Positions 47,201 through 56,112 are shown, numbered from the stretch's first letter. The stretch: 64,000 nucleotides of DNA from Parabacteroides sp. AM08-6 (GCF_003473295.1 NZ_QRMP01000006.1:52327-116326); one strand, 5' to 3'. Notes: generated from the sequence alone by a model not told the origin. Numbers and translations are program-made.

Positions 47201-47603
47201 TACGTATAGACTTGCTATCCTGTGTTTTTTCAGATTTGGACAAAATGATGTGATTGCCTTCCAATTCAACACTTATGCCCATACTTTCAAACACGCGAGA
47301 CAGCAAAACCTCCACGTCTTTTTTACCTTTATCCAAAGTTACAACTTTAGACAAATCAACATCTTCACTGCTGAACAATACCAGATATCCTGTCTGCTTT
47401 TTAACAGCATTCAATAACTCAGATACCGTCATTTGTTTAGAAGAAATCTCCACTACTTTATTCTGTACATTCGCTTCTGATGCTAACAATGAAGTTGTAC
47501 TTACGAACACCATACATAGCAATAGACTCAAATAACAGAAAAAACGTTTATAATTATTCTTCGAAAAAAACACAACATTGTTAAATAATAAACTGTTTCT
47601 CAT
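44208..47603 (-). CDS. SusC/RagA-family transporter with STN signalling domain
   Basis: The 1131 residues have a long signal, then an STN (secretin/TonB N-terminal) domain at about residues 48-125 (VVEISSKQMTVSELLNAVKK), a carboxypeptidase D-like domain (INGTVLDQQGSPLPGVNVVV), the plug and the barrel. The STN domain is the part that reports substrate binding to a FecR-type anti-sigma, and such a gene lies directly upstream. This makes a trans-envelope signalling system controlling its own uptake genes. Confidence 0.94.
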   Translation of the reverse strand: MRNSLLFNNVVFFSKNNYKRFFCYLSLLLCMVFVSTTSLLASEANVQNKVVEISSKQMTVSELLNAVKKQTGYLVLFSSEDVDLSKVVTLDKGKKDVEVLLSRVFESMGISVELEGNHIILSKSEKTQDSKSIRINGTVLDQQGSPLPGVNVVVKGLQQGTTTDADGNYFLDVPSRSSILVFSYIGFESQEVRVGNMININVNLAEISTGLNEVVVVGYGSQKRASIVGSITTIEPSVLKQGTTRAISNNLAGQVAGILAVQRSGEPGADGSNFWIRGISSFTGAGISPLVLVDGIERTLDDLNPAEIESFSVLKDASASAVYGVRGANGVILIKTKRGQLGKPNVNVHYEQSFTQPTKLPKYIGSGEYLTLLNELSDNSPYSQETIDNYIKGTDPDLYPNIDWMDLITKDYSTNQRADITINGGSNILRYALVGSYYGERGIFERDKSNSWDSSTRLNKFNLRSNVDINITPTTVATISVGGYLQETNGMTVSSDDAFSAAFETPPFVHPAVYSTGEYPVVRQRVNPWVQVAEKGYSTYSSSKIESMFALEQDLKFLTPGLKVKGIFSFDRYSRSGIVRSRTPTLYNPATARDDDGNLILTVANDGQDFLDTSSKTEWGNKATYLEGNISYDRTFGKHHVEGLFLYNQRDYQDGSIVPFRRMGIAGRASYTFDGRYIGEFNFGYNGSENFAKGYRFGFFPSIAVGYLLSEEKFMEPYKKTFSKIKVRGSFGLVGNDQLSGRRFAFQTTINQGDGYCWGADGNNYGRAGRWEGDFGIPNLTWETVSKTNVGLELGLWNALDFQIDYFFEHRYDIFMQRNTIPSSAGFRSTPWANFGKVDNQGIDLSLVYNKQINKDWYAGFRGTFTYAVNKIIEQDEAPGVMGTNRQRTGHSVSQLFGLVDEGLFTEADFKKDANGEFLVEDGRMVLNDDIPAHAFGPVRPGDIRYKDVNGDGVVNTMDEAAIGGTYDPQIVYGFGGNLRYKNVDFNVFFQGNGRTFRFVGGCYNNFTPGETMGAMGNILTNYNDRWTPENPSQDVFYPRLTYGKSENNVRNSTWWLRNMSMVRMKDVEVGYSFPKEWVQRIGLSNFRLYAKGSNLLTFSGWKLWDPEIDTGTGTKYPIMKSFSVGLDINF

Positions 47604-47755
47604 GTTTCATAAATTAAATAAATTAATAGTATTAATTCGCTAACATCCTGACAATTATCAGATATTTAATAATACACTCTGTTAAAAACTTGCTGAATGG
47701 ACCAGCTTTATTAAAAAACATCTCACAATACATAGCATTTGATTTAAATTAATAA

Positions 47756-48733
47756 TTATAGTAATATAAACTCATCCGTATTTTCTTTTTTTATTTGAAA
47801 CTTATATACCTTCTGGAGTACTTTCAGAGTTTCTTCTATATCCTCTGCTCTATTTAATTCTCCTGTATATCGTTTCACTTTCAACTTTGGATTTTCTATC
47901 TGTATCTGAGTCCCACTATAAATGGAAAGACGCCTGACAATATTCTCCAAACTCTCATTTTCAAAGCTGTAAATACCATACTGCCAACTATCGCTATCAA
48001 GTTGCACGGTCCTAACATCCGATTTACCATCTTCATAATGCAACTCTTGTTGAGGTTCCAGTATAATTGCATTCTCTTCCAGAGTCGGCTCATATACTTT
48101 AACCATCCCTTCTTTCAAATAAACTGTTGTATATTGATTTTGAGAATATGACATAACATTAAACTCCGTACCAAGAGCCATGACATCAACACCATAAGAA
48201 GACACGACGAAAGGTCTGGCAGCATCTTTAGCCACCTTAAAAAAAGCTTCGCCATTCAAGAACAAACGACGTTCTTTACCTTTAAATACTTTAGGATATT
48301 GTAATTCTGAATTTGAATTGAGTTGTACTGCCGTACCGTCAGGAAGAGTCAGACTCATACGCTGTCCGGCCGGAACAAAAACCCGCTCCATAGAAGAATC
48401 CGACTGTGAGGAATCATGTAAGGACGTAACCAACCAGCCACCAAGGAGTATTAAAACTACAGCCGCAGTAGATAAAATAGTATATAATGTTCGTCGGAAA
48501 GAATTTTTCCGACGAACTTGATGCATCAAGTTGATTAAATAGAATTCACCCTGTTTACGATCATTCGGCTGTTTCTGTAAACACAGCAAAGCATCCAAAT
48601 TTTGATATTTGATGAATTCAGCCTTCAAAGACTTATCTTGCATAACCTTTTTCAAGAACGCGATACGTTCTTGTTGAGGTATTTTCTTATCTCTATAGTT
48701 TAAATATTCACTCAGCATATCTTCCGCCTCCAT
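47756..48733 (-). CDS. FecR-family anti-sigma factor
   Basis: The 325 residues have a cytoplasmic part of about 80 residues, one membrane helix (TILSTAAVVLILLGGWLVT), a periplasmic FecR domain (VFVPAGQRMSLTLPDGTAVQ, ALGTEFNVMSY, VYLKEGMVKVY) and a DUF4974 domain at the end (SLENIVRRLSIYSGTQIQIE). It should hold the neighbouring ECF sigma factor until the STN domain of the transporter signals. It lies 70 nt after the sigma gene and 152 nt before susC. Confidence 0.93.
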   Translation of the reverse strand: MEAEDMLSEYLNYRDKKIPQQERIAFLKKVMQDKSLKAEFIKYQNLDALLCLQKQPNDRKQGEFYLINLMHQVRRKNSFRRTLYTILSTAAVVLILLGGWLVTSLHDSSQSDSSMERVFVPAGQRMSLTLPDGTAVQLNSNSELQYPKVFKGKERRLFLNGEAFFKVAKDAARPFVVSSYGVDVMALGTEFNVMSYSQNQYTTVYLKEGMVKVYEPTLEENAIILEPQQELHYEDGKSDVRTVQLDSDSWQYGIYSFENESLENIVRRLSIYSGTQIQIENPKLKVKRYTGELNRAEDIEETLKVLQKVYKFQIKKENTDEFILL

Positions 48734-48803
48734 TTGTTATAAAACAAATGAGCTTTAAAAATCCGCTAAATGAAAAAAAACTTTTTTAATAAAAATTTTC
48801 GGA

Positions 48804-49367
48804 TTAATGTTTCCAAATATGCATAAGAAACAGCAACAGAGGAAAATAGTCTTTCAGTTCCTCTCGGATTTTTTTATAAGCAATCCCCATTTGGGTTTCA
48901 ATCGTATTTTGACTGATACCCATTTCCAAGGCCACGTCTTTTTGTTTACGCCCTTCCAATTTGCACTTAATAAAAATTTCCCGACATCGCTCCGGTAAAG
49001 AGTCTATGGTTTTATGCAAGAGTTGTTCCAAAGACTCATCGTCCGCAAACTTAACATCCAAGACCTCTAAGGAGTCGTGTTTTAATTGAAGTGATAAAAA
49101 ATATTCTTCCTGAATAGCATTTTCGACTTTCTTCATAGTTAATTCGCGAGAGAGGAAATTCAGGCTTCTATTTTTTACTGAGGTAAATAGAAATGCCACC
49201 AAATTTATATTATCAGAAAATCCGTCCTTCCTTTTCCAAATCTCCTCAAAAACATCTTGTACAATATTCTCAGCATCTTCTCCTGAAATAACATATTCCC
49301 GGACAAAACGGACTAATCTGGGGAAATAATCCACATACAAGTTTTCAAAATCAGAATACTTATCCAT
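48804..49367 (-). CDS. ECF-type RNA polymerase sigma factor
   Basis: The 187 residues contain region 2 (YFPRLVRFVREYVISGEDAE, then NIVQDVFEEIWKR) and region 4 (LPERCREIFIKCKLEGRKQK, then a helix-turn-helix MGISQNTIETQM), with a hydrophobic end LLLFLMHIWKH. It is the first gene of the sigma, anti-sigma, susC, susD locus and probably activates it. Confidence 0.92.
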   Translation of the reverse strand: MDKYSDFENLYVDYFPRLVRFVREYVISGEDAENIVQDVFEEIWKRKDGFSDNINLVAFLFTSVKNRSLNFLSRELTMKKVENAIQEEYFLSLQLKHDSLEVLDVKFADDESLEQLLHKTIDSLPERCREIFIKCKLEGRKQKDVALEMGISQNTIETQMGIAYKKIREELKDYFPLLLFLMHIWKH

Positions 49368-49388
49368 TATACATCAGTTTTAGTTTTG

Positions 49389-49396
49389 CAAAAGTA
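49389..49396 (-). promoter_or_regulatory. -7 box of the ECF sigma gene
   Basis: TACTTTTG on the minus strand matches TAnnTTTG, 22 nt upstream of the sigma ATG. The spacing to the nearest TTTG is not ideal, so the -33 part is uncertain. Confidence 0.45.
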
Positions 49397-49515
49397 TTCT
49401 TTTATAAACAAAATATAAAACAAAAAATATATAAAACAACCACAATATGCCACACCTATCAATAAATCTATCTCCAAAATGAGAGACTCGAAAATTTCAG
49501 AGAACACAAAAAACA

Positions 49516-50772
49516 TTATTTACCTTTGCGTAGTGCCCGCTGCATCTTCATATACCGATACTGCTTAATAATCAATTTACGACTGCGCATAATCTGGAAA
49601 CGATAAATCATGCAAGCTGTAATAAAATAGATACCGGCCTGTACCCAAAGCGTACGATATTCATGCGCCACCTCATTCAAGGTTGCCCCACTGGTATTGA
49701 TACGGATAAAACCTTGAATTCCGGGAGTAGACGGAAATACATATCCAATCACTTTCCAGAACGGAGGTATCGCTTCTTTCGGCCAAGAAACGCCGGAAAT
49801 AAAAATCAACACGACTGATGTAAAGACAAATACCAACATCGGAGCTTCACGGCTTCGCATAAATCCGGACAAAGTCATTGCAAAAAATATGCAGGCAAAC
49901 AAATATGGAAGAATAAAGAACATAATTGTCCAAGACTCGCCAACTTGAGGAAGCCCGAATAGTTTTGGAACAATAGCCAAAACCCAAATACAAACAACAA
50001 CATACAGCAATAAATAAGTCAACGACTTACCGAATACAATACGTAGAGTCCCGTTAAAATGGCGACAGACAGGTACTAATGTATGAAAACGATTCTTCTC
50101 ACGTGCTGTTCCACCTAACATGCCAATCCCCAACACCAATGTTTGTTGCAATACTAATATCAGGATAGCCGGTACTAAAAAACTGGCAAAACCATTCTGT
50201 GAGTTAAAAATAGCGACTGATTCATAAGGAATAGGCTCCACCATAATTTCTTCCATCTTCCCGGAAGATGCAGGGGAATTATGTGCCCGCAGCTCCTTTC
50301 CCATATCTAACGATACTTCCATCGAAGCCAACAAAAAAGCTTTGTAAAACAGCAAACTACTCATATCGCAATACAAAGACAAAGTCGTTTGCTTCCCCTT
50401 ATGCAGATCTTTGCTAAACTCCGAAGGAAAATACAAAATTCCATATGCTTTCTTCTCATCCAGCATCTTTTTTGCTTCCGCCATATCGGAACAGACAGCA
50501 ACCACCTCCACGTCTGCCGTAGCATTAACCCGACGGGTAAACTCACGGCTCAGAAAAGAATCCGATTGATCCACAACGACCATTTTTGCCTCGCGCACCA
50601 CTTCATTATTATAGATAAAGGCATATAATATAGGATAAATAAACGGAACAAGAAAGAAAAATATCACAACACCTGAATCCTTGAACACGTTCTTCAGTTC
50701 ATCCTTCCAGATATAAAATGTATCCAGAAAACCCTCCTTTATTATATATTGTAAACGATTCTCTCTCTTCAT
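49516..50772 (-). CDS. ABC-2 type transporter permease
   Basis: The 418 residues have one N-terminal helix, a large extracytoplasmic domain (VVDQSDSFLSREFTRRVNAT) and five C-terminal helices with FVFTSVVLIFISGVSWP, the ABC-2 membrane layout of YbhR/YhhJ type. It is last of four efflux genes and lies 11 nt after a similar permease. No ATP-binding gene is found in the operon, so the energy source must be encoded elsewhere. Confidence 0.88.
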   Translation of the reverse strand: MKRENRLQYIIKEGFLDTFYIWKDELKNVFKDSGVVIFFFLVPFIYPILYAFIYNNEVVREAKMVVVDQSDSFLSREFTRRVNATADVEVVAVCSDMAEAKKMLDEKKAYGILYFPSEFSKDLHKGKQTTLSLYCDMSSLLFYKAFLLASMEVSLDMGKELRAHNSPASSGKMEEIMVEPIPYESVAIFNSQNGFASFLVPAILILVLQQTLVLGIGMLGGTAREKNRFHTLVPVCRHFNGTLRIVFGKSLTYLLLYVVVCIWVLAIVPKLFGLPQVGESWTIMFFILPYLFACIFFAMTLSGFMRSREAPMLVFVFTSVVLIFISGVSWPKEAIPPFWKVIGYVFPSTPGIQGFIRINTSGATLNEVAHEYRTLWVQAGIYFITACMIYRFQIMRSRKLIIKQYRYMKMQRALRKGK

Positions 50773-50783
50773 AACTTATGGTT

Positions 50784-51962
50784 TTACGGAATATATTTAA
50801 AGTATAGCAACGCCCCTTTCAAATTTCGTCCAATCAGGAACGGTAATATCAGGAAACCAGTAAGCCAGGCATACTCAGTCCACGAATAAAACAAATCGCG
50901 TCCGTTTAATGCTTGATCCACATAAATCAAAAAATAATGGCGAAGTGGAAACAAATCGCTTAAAGCTTGCAAAGTTGGGTCCATTCCAAGTACAGGGAAA
51001 GAGAAACCTACTATCGAAAAGGCTAACATGCCGAATAAACTGGCAAAACTTAGTCCCAAACGTAAAGTAGGTAACAAACCGATCATAAAGACTCCGACTG
51101 CCTGCGACGAAATGACCAACAGAAACAAAGCCAATAGCATAGGTCCCCAACCGCTATTCAATGGAAAAGAGTTGAATCCGTAAAGTGCGGCACAATACAA
51201 AAAGGCTACAACAGTAAATACGACTGTCTGCGGCAATAATTTTCCCAGCAAACTGACAGTCATCGAATTGCCTCCGGATTCCAACCATTCACGAGAAGTC
51301 GAATGTTTAATTTCAGAGCCTATGCTAAAGACTGTCACCAGAAAAATCATCAATTGTAACACACCCGGCAACAAGGTATTATTCAGATAAACCGAATAAT
51401 TCAACCAAGGATTACCCAACGCATGTGTATCGATAACAATCGGTTGAAGTTGTGCCATAATCTGGTCTTCAGTATAGCCTTTAGCTAATCCGGTCTGCAA
51501 ACCGACAGATGCTCCCGCCAGTACCGACATCGTTTTCATATCCCGAAACAACAAAGAGGCTGCTATCAGATAAGTACCATTCGTATAAAAAGATAATCGA
51601 GGTTGCCGACCGGAAGCAGCATCCACACCAAAATCTTCCGGTATGTAAAAAACACCATACACATTGCCTTTCTGCATCTCCCGGCGAGCCTCATCGAATG
51701 AAGTTGTCCGAACCACTACTTTCGTCTGTTCGAACGCATCCAATTGACGGACCAAATTGCGCGAAGTAGCCGACCCATCCAAGTCGACAACGGCAATCGG
51801 CATATCTGTCGGTAATCCATCCTTCATCAAGGACAAAAAGAAAATGACACAGATAGTAGGAGCAACCAACATACAAAAGAAGTAAATCGGACTTTTCCCC
51901 CATCGGTGTATTTCCCGATTGGCAACTGTTCGGATTTTATGTAAACTCTCTTCAAACGTCAT
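50784..51962 (-). CDS. ABC-2 type transporter permease
   Basis: The 392 residues follow the same plan as the neighbour: helix (PIYFFCMLVAPTICVIFFLS), periplasmic domain with VVDLDGSATSRNLVRQLDAF, and five C-terminal helices (GMLAFSIVGFSFPVLGMD). The pair probably forms a heterodimer. The start overlaps the adaptor's stop as ATGA (51959-51962). Confidence 0.88.
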   Translation of the reverse strand: MTFEESLHKIRTVANREIHRWGKSPIYFFCMLVAPTICVIFFLSLMKDGLPTDMPIAVVDLDGSATSRNLVRQLDAFEQTKVVVRTTSFDEARREMQKGNVYGVFYIPEDFGVDAASGRQPRLSFYTNGTYLIAASLLFRDMKTMSVLAGASVGLQTGLAKGYTEDQIMAQLQPIVIDTHALGNPWLNYSVYLNNTLLPGVLQLMIFLVTVFSIGSEIKHSTSREWLESGGNSMTVSLLGKLLPQTVVFTVVAFLYCAALYGFNSFPLNSGWGPMLLALFLLVISSQAVGVFMIGLLPTLRLGLSFASLFGMLAFSIVGFSFPVLGMDPTLQALSDLFPLRHYFLIYVDQALNGRDLFYSWTEYAWLTGFLILPFLIGRNLKGALLYFKYIP

Positions 51963-53008
51963 AATACCTCATTTCCCTTTTTCTTCATAACAACTGACAT
52001 ACCGGGACGCAAACCTGCAATTTTCTCAGCCGGACGAGCTCGTACCTCAAAAGTCTTAGAATCGTATTGTCCGTTTGTCTTTGTTGCTTTCCAAGCAGCA
52101 TACGTTCCCATATCTTTCAAATAATAAACCTTCAGTTTAACTGATTTATTATCCAAAGCCGGAATAAAAGCATTCAGTTCAGAACCGATTTGGATATCTT
52201 TCAACAAATCTTCACGAACGCTAAAAGTCACCCACATATCATCCAAATCAGAAATATCCATAATCGGAGCACCAGTACCTACCAGTTCTCCCACTTCCGG
52301 ATAACGCTCGGAAATCTCTCCGTCAATCGGAGAAACCAAAGCCGACTCATTCAAATAGGATTCCACTTCTGCTACTGCACCACCAGCTTGCTGAACGAGT
52401 GCAGCCGCAGCAGCCTTATCTTCCGTGCGAGCTCCGTCCATAGCCATGTCATATTGAGATTTGGCAGCCTTTTCAGTTGCAACCATTGCTTTATAATTCG
52501 CTTCAGCTTCATCGCGCTTCTGAGCAGACACGACACCTTTATCATATAAGTTCTGGAGCCGCGTATAAGATTTCTTTGCAATCTCCAACCCCGCCAGTGC
52601 TTTTTGCCACATTTCATGCGCCGCTGCAATTTCTTGAACACGAGCACCCTTTATAGCTTTTGCATTCTGAGCCTCAGCCGCTTTACGAACAGCCTCAGCC
52701 TGTTGCAATTTAGCCAAAACCTCCGGTGTATCCAGAAAGACCAACGTATCCCCAGCTTTCACCCTATCTCCTTCACCAAATCGATAAGCTTCTATTCGTC
52801 CCGGCACTTTTCCAGAGATACGCACCTGAGTTGCTTCTGCTTGCCCCATAATAATATCATCCGGTGGTGTCAGCAAAAAGAAACCGGTTAATGCAACTAA
52901 TCCAATCACGACCAAAACCGTGATAAATGCAAGAAGCATATTACTGATCGAAAACTTCTTATTCCCGTTCATCTTATCTATAGTTTTATTGTTATTATTT
53001 TTGTTCAT
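51959..53008 (-). CDS. HlyD-family periplasmic adaptor
   Basis: The 349 residues have a cytoplasmic tail rich in Asn and Lys, one helix (MLLAFITVLVVIGLVALTGF), a lipoyl half-motif (GKVPGRIEAYRFGEGDRVKA), a coiled-coil hairpin (about residues 115-200) and a beta-barrel domain. It joins the permeases to TolC. Its start overlaps the end of tolC by 14 nt. Another ATG twelve codons in is also possible. Confidence 0.9.
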   Translation of the reverse strand: MNKNNNNKTIDKMNGNKKFSISNMLLAFITVLVVIGLVALTGFFLLTPPDDIIMGQAEATQVRISGKVPGRIEAYRFGEGDRVKAGDTLVFLDTPEVLAKLQQAEAVRKAAEAQNAKAIKGARVQEIAAAHEMWQKALAGLEIAKKSYTRLQNLYDKGVVSAQKRDEAEANYKAMVATEKAAKSQYDMAMDGARTEDKAAAAALVQQAGGAVAEVESYLNESALVSPIDGEISERYPEVGELVGTGAPIMDISDLDDMWVTFSVREDLLKDIQIGSELNAFIPALDNKSVKLKVYYLKDMGTYAAWKATKTNGQYDSKTFEVRARPAEKIAGLRPGMSVVMKKKGNEVL

Positions 53009-54386
53009 TTACGGAAAGTTTACCCATAGCTTTAGTCAGATAGACCTCTGTCAGTTTCACCTCTATCTGGGCATCAATGAGACTGGAACGCGCCGAAACC
53101 CAGGCGGTTTGTGCTTCCATCAGGTTCAATGCCGGTATCACCCCTTCTTCAAATCCGAAATTAGCATGACGCAAATTTTCTTCGGCATTCTCCATATTCC
53201 GGGAAGATGCTATCAGTTTCTTATTCGCTTCATTTACCTTATAAACCGACTGATTAACCTCAAGCTCCACTTTTTCGCGGGCATCCATCAGTTCCAATGT
53301 TTTAATATGAGTCTCGGCACGAGCGGCATTGCGTTTAAATGTTCCCTCCCACCAACCGGATAAAGGAACTTTCACCATCACTCCTACATTAAACATCCCT
53401 GAAAAATCATTTTTAAAGCCATTATGCGCATTCGGATTTGTCACCAAATAATTAGCCATCAAAGCGACATTGGGCAACATCTCGGAAAGGACGATACGCT
53501 CTTTCCTTTTATATATTTTTGTAGCCAAATCCAAACTCTTCAGCTCATTACGATTCATAAACGCTTCGTTCACATCTACAGTTATGCCGGATTCTTTTGA
53601 GGGAAAACTCTCCACGTTCTCATCTGCCAATACCATCGGTTCATCCAAAGGCAACCCGCATATCTGTGCCAACAGCATACGTGATAAAGCTAAGCCGTTA
53701 TCTACTTTCGTCTGTGCCATTTCCGCCTCGTTCAACTTTACTTTAACGGAAAGACCATCCGCTTCAGTCGCCACGCCTTCTGCTATCATTGCTGTGATAT
53801 CGTGGTCTGTTTTACGAAGCAAGTCCACATAAGCATCAGCCAATTTCTTTTTATTAATAAGAGAAATCACTTGCCAATAGGTTTCATCCGTTTTATAAAT
53901 GACATCCTGCAATTGCAAGTCATTCAGCGATTCGGCTAATTGTTTGGCATATTGGGTTATCTGATTATAGGAAATAATCTTTCCTCCCATAAATACGGGC
54001 TGAACCAACGAAACGCTTCCGACCCATATATTTTGAATATCCAGATGCTGCATATCATTTACACCTTCCATCAGTTGTCCAAAAACAGGGAGTTGTGCCA
54101 ATGGTCCCAATGCCGAACCGAGAGAGGTACTCAGTGCCCCCATATCAAGCAAATTGATATCTTTCTGATTCCACATATATGCACCGGTAGCCGACAATTG
54201 TGGAAAATATTTAGTAAGAGCTGCGTTTTTTTCTTCTCCGGCCATTTTTACTTTTTCGCCCGAAATCTGCAACTCCTTATTGTTCTGAATAGCTAAATTC
54301 CGGCATTCCTCTAAAGTCAATGTCTGTTGCGAGCTCGCATAGCCCGACAAAATCAGCAAAGCTACTAATACGACAATTCGTTTCAT
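52995..54386 (-). CDS. TolC-family outer membrane channel
   Basis: The 463 residues have a signal (IVVLVALLILSGYASSQQ) and two OEP repeats with long helices (LTLEECRNLAIQNNKELQIS, and NLMEAQTAWVSARSSLIDAQ). It is first in the operon. Two TACATTTG boxes and a perfect palindrome lie upstream. Confidence 0.9.
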   Translation of the reverse strand: MKRIVVLVALLILSGYASSQQTLTLEECRNLAIQNNKELQISGEKVKMAGEEKNAALTKYFPQLSATGAYMWNQKDINLLDMGALSTSLGSALGPLAQLPVFGQLMEGVNDMQHLDIQNIWVGSVSLVQPVFMGGKIISYNQITQYAKQLAESLNDLQLQDVIYKTDETYWQVISLINKKKLADAYVDLLRKTDHDITAMIAEGVATEADGLSVKVKLNEAEMAQTKVDNGLALSRMLLAQICGLPLDEPMVLADENVESFPSKESGITVDVNEAFMNRNELKSLDLATKIYKRKERIVLSEMLPNVALMANYLVTNPNAHNGFKNDFSGMFNVGVMVKVPLSGWWEGTFKRNAARAETHIKTLELMDAREKVELEVNQSVYKVNEANKKLIASSRNMENAEENLRHANFGFEEGVIPALNLMEAQTAWVSARSSLIDAQIEVKLTEVYLTKAMGKLSVNEQK

Positions 54387-54453
54387 CTCTATTTGTTTTT
54401 ATTCGGAAACATAAACTTTTTTTCTCCAACCTCAAATACTTATACCTAACGGA

Positions 54454-54482
54454 CAAATGTAAGAAATCCCGCTGCAAATGTA
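54454..54482 (-). promoter_or_regulatory. two -7 boxes upstream of the efflux operon
   Basis: TACATTTG occurs at 54475-54482 and again at 54454-54461 on the minus strand, 21 bp apart. Either or both may start transcription of the tolC operon. Confidence 0.5.
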
Positions 54483-54502
54483 CAGGTTCAAATTAAATAT
54501 AA

Positions 54503-54520
54503 AATTGAACTAATTCAATT
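54503..54520. promoter_or_regulatory. 18-bp palindrome, candidate Crp/Fnr-family operator
   Basis: AATTGAACTAATTCAATT is a perfect palindrome (7-bp arms, 4-bp centre) that resembles the FNR-type TTGAN6TCAA. It overlaps the end of the Crp-family gene. Its centre is about 41 nt before the start expected from the box at 54475-54482 and about 61 nt before the other, both usual activator positions. Confidence 0.5.
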
Positions 54521-55108
54521 AAAGATACGCTTTTTCAATTTACAATACCAAGCATTGCTTATACCCATATAATGAGCGATGTATTTATCGGGGACACGGT
54601 TTATAATCCACATATAATGGTTGTAGAGATATTGAATAAATTCTTCCGCTGTTGAAGACTGGCGGATAGCAAACATAGTATACAGTTTGGAAATAATAGT
54701 CAGCATGATATTCTGATAGTAAGAGGCAAACAAAGGATATTTCAGAGAAAGGGTCTCTATATGGATACGGGAAAAACAAAGCAGTTCACCTGCTTCAATC
54801 GCTTTTATCTCAAAGTCGGAAGGTTGTTGTGTAAAATAACCGATTGCAGAAAGAAATGGATATTGATTGTCAGAGGCGAAACCTGTCACACATTCATTCC
54901 CCTTCTCATTTATATATAAATTAATGAATAGTCCTTTATTAATAAAATAAGCATCTTGGCATAATTGTCCCGAACGGAGCAAATAGTCTCCTTTTTTCAC
55001 ATACACAACTTTCGCATGACTTTCCAATTCACTCAAAAAGACCTCATCACGAGCAAGTGCTTCCGGTATATCAGCTAAAAGTCTTGCAAAGTGAGGATCT
55101 GTTTCCAT
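54515..55108 (-). CDS. Crp/Fnr-family transcription regulator
   Basis: I start at ATG 55108 (METDPHFARLLADIPEALAR), directly behind the upstream gene's stop. The 197 residues have a cyclic-nucleotide-binding-type barrel (VVYVKKGDYLLRSGQLCQDA) and a short C-terminal helix-turn-helix (VPDKYIAHYMGISNAWYCKL). This short form is common in Bacteroidetes. It is translationally coupled to the coiled-coil gene upstream and lies before the efflux operon that it may control. Confidence 0.85.
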   Translation of the reverse strand: METDPHFARLLADIPEALARDEVFLSELESHAKVVYVKKGDYLLRSGQLCQDAYFINKGLFINLYINEKGNECVTGFASDNQYPFLSAIGYFTQQPSDFEIKAIEAGELLCFSRIHIETLSLKYPLFASYYQNIMLTIISKLYTMFAIRQSSTAEEFIQYLYNHYMWIINRVPDKYIAHYMGISNAWYCKLKKRIFN

Positions 55109-55109
55109 C

Positions 55110-56015
55110 TTATTTCTCCAATGTGAAGTTCTGACGGCCAATCTGATTACCATCCACAAAAATGTCTACCCTGTAAGTCCCCGGAGACAAAAATTCCTCA
55201 ATATTCCAATACATGGTAACAGGTAGCTCCTCTCCATCGTATTCGATGAGTTTCTTCATCGAATAATTGATTTCTTTTCCTTCGAAAGTAAAAACGTCTG
55301 CACGGCTCTTTACCAAAATGTCATCATCCGGTTTCATTATACGGACATATACCATCTTTTCGCCTACCGGAGCGGTAATATTTTTAGCAATACGGAAATC
55401 AACAACAAACTGTTCCATCTTTTTGATAACTTTTGCTGGTTTTCCACGCGAGTTTACGGGAGTCACAGTAATCCCTGTCGCATCCAGACGGCTTGCCAAT
55501 GTGACACGTTCGGTCAGCTTTTCTTTTTCTTTTTTTAATGTGGATGCCGTAGACGATGCTTGTTGGTATTTTTTTACAGCTTCATTTTTCTCCTTTGTCA
55601 ATTGTTCGTTTACCTGGTACAGCGAATCGATTTGCTCCACATAATTACGCATAATCTTACGCAATGTCTGCAATTCCTTTTTCAAACGGGAAATTTCCTG
55701 GGTGTTGGTTGCCTTCACAGTCCGCAACTCTTCCTGAAGACGCTGTACTTTTGCTTCCTCTGTTGTCAAAAGGGATAACAGAGAATCGTTGCTTACTTTA
55801 AACTTAGCCCCCTCATACTTAAGAGAAATCTCATTCAAATCATCTTCCATTGTTTCTTTGTCCAGCACATACATCTGCTCCAGCTCATCCATCTTTTGCC
55901 GTTGATGGAAGATATAATAAACAGTACCGCCAATCAGCACTAACAGCACAATCACAACCATAATCAGGAGTGAAAGTTTATTTATTTCTTTTGTTTCTTT
56001 CTTTTCCGTATCCAT
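55110..56015 (-). CDS. membrane-anchored coiled-coil protein
   Basis: The family is not recognised with certainty; similar proteins appear conserved in Bacteroidales. The 301 residues have a short cytoplasmic start, one helix (LLIMVVIVLLVLIGGTVYYI), a coiled coil (about residues 40-170, rich in K, E and L) and a C-terminal beta domain (VVDFRIAKNITAPVGEKMVY, then PGTYRVDIFVDG). It shares a divergent promoter region with guaA. Confidence 0.75.
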   Translation of the reverse strand: MDTEKKETKEINKLSLLIMVVIVLLVLIGGTVYYIFHQRQKMDELEQMYVLDKETMEDDLNEISLKYEGAKFKVSNDSLLSLLTTEEAKVQRLQEELRTVKATNTQEISRLKKELQTLRKIMRNYVEQIDSLYQVNEQLTKEKNEAVKKYQQASSTASTLKKEKEKLTERVTLASRLDATGITVTPVNSRGKPAKVIKKMEQFVVDFRIAKNITAPVGEKMVYVRIMKPDDDILVKSRADVFTFEGKEINYSMKKLIEYDGEELPVTMYWNIEEFLSPGTYRVDIFVDGNQIGRQNFTLEK

Positions 56016-56037
56016 AGTTCATAGTAAAATGAGCATG

Positions 56038-56085
56038 CAAAGGTAAAAAAAATGATTTAAAATCCGAATATTATTTCTACCTTTG
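56038..56085. promoter_or_regulatory. divergent promoters between the coiled-coil gene and guaA
   Basis: TACCTTTG lies on the minus strand at 56038-56045 and on the plus strand at 56078-56085. Each is 22-28 nt from its start codon, and only 32 bp separate them. Confidence 0.6.
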
Positions 56086-56112
56086 TGCCACTCAATTAAA
56101 ATAATAATTTGC

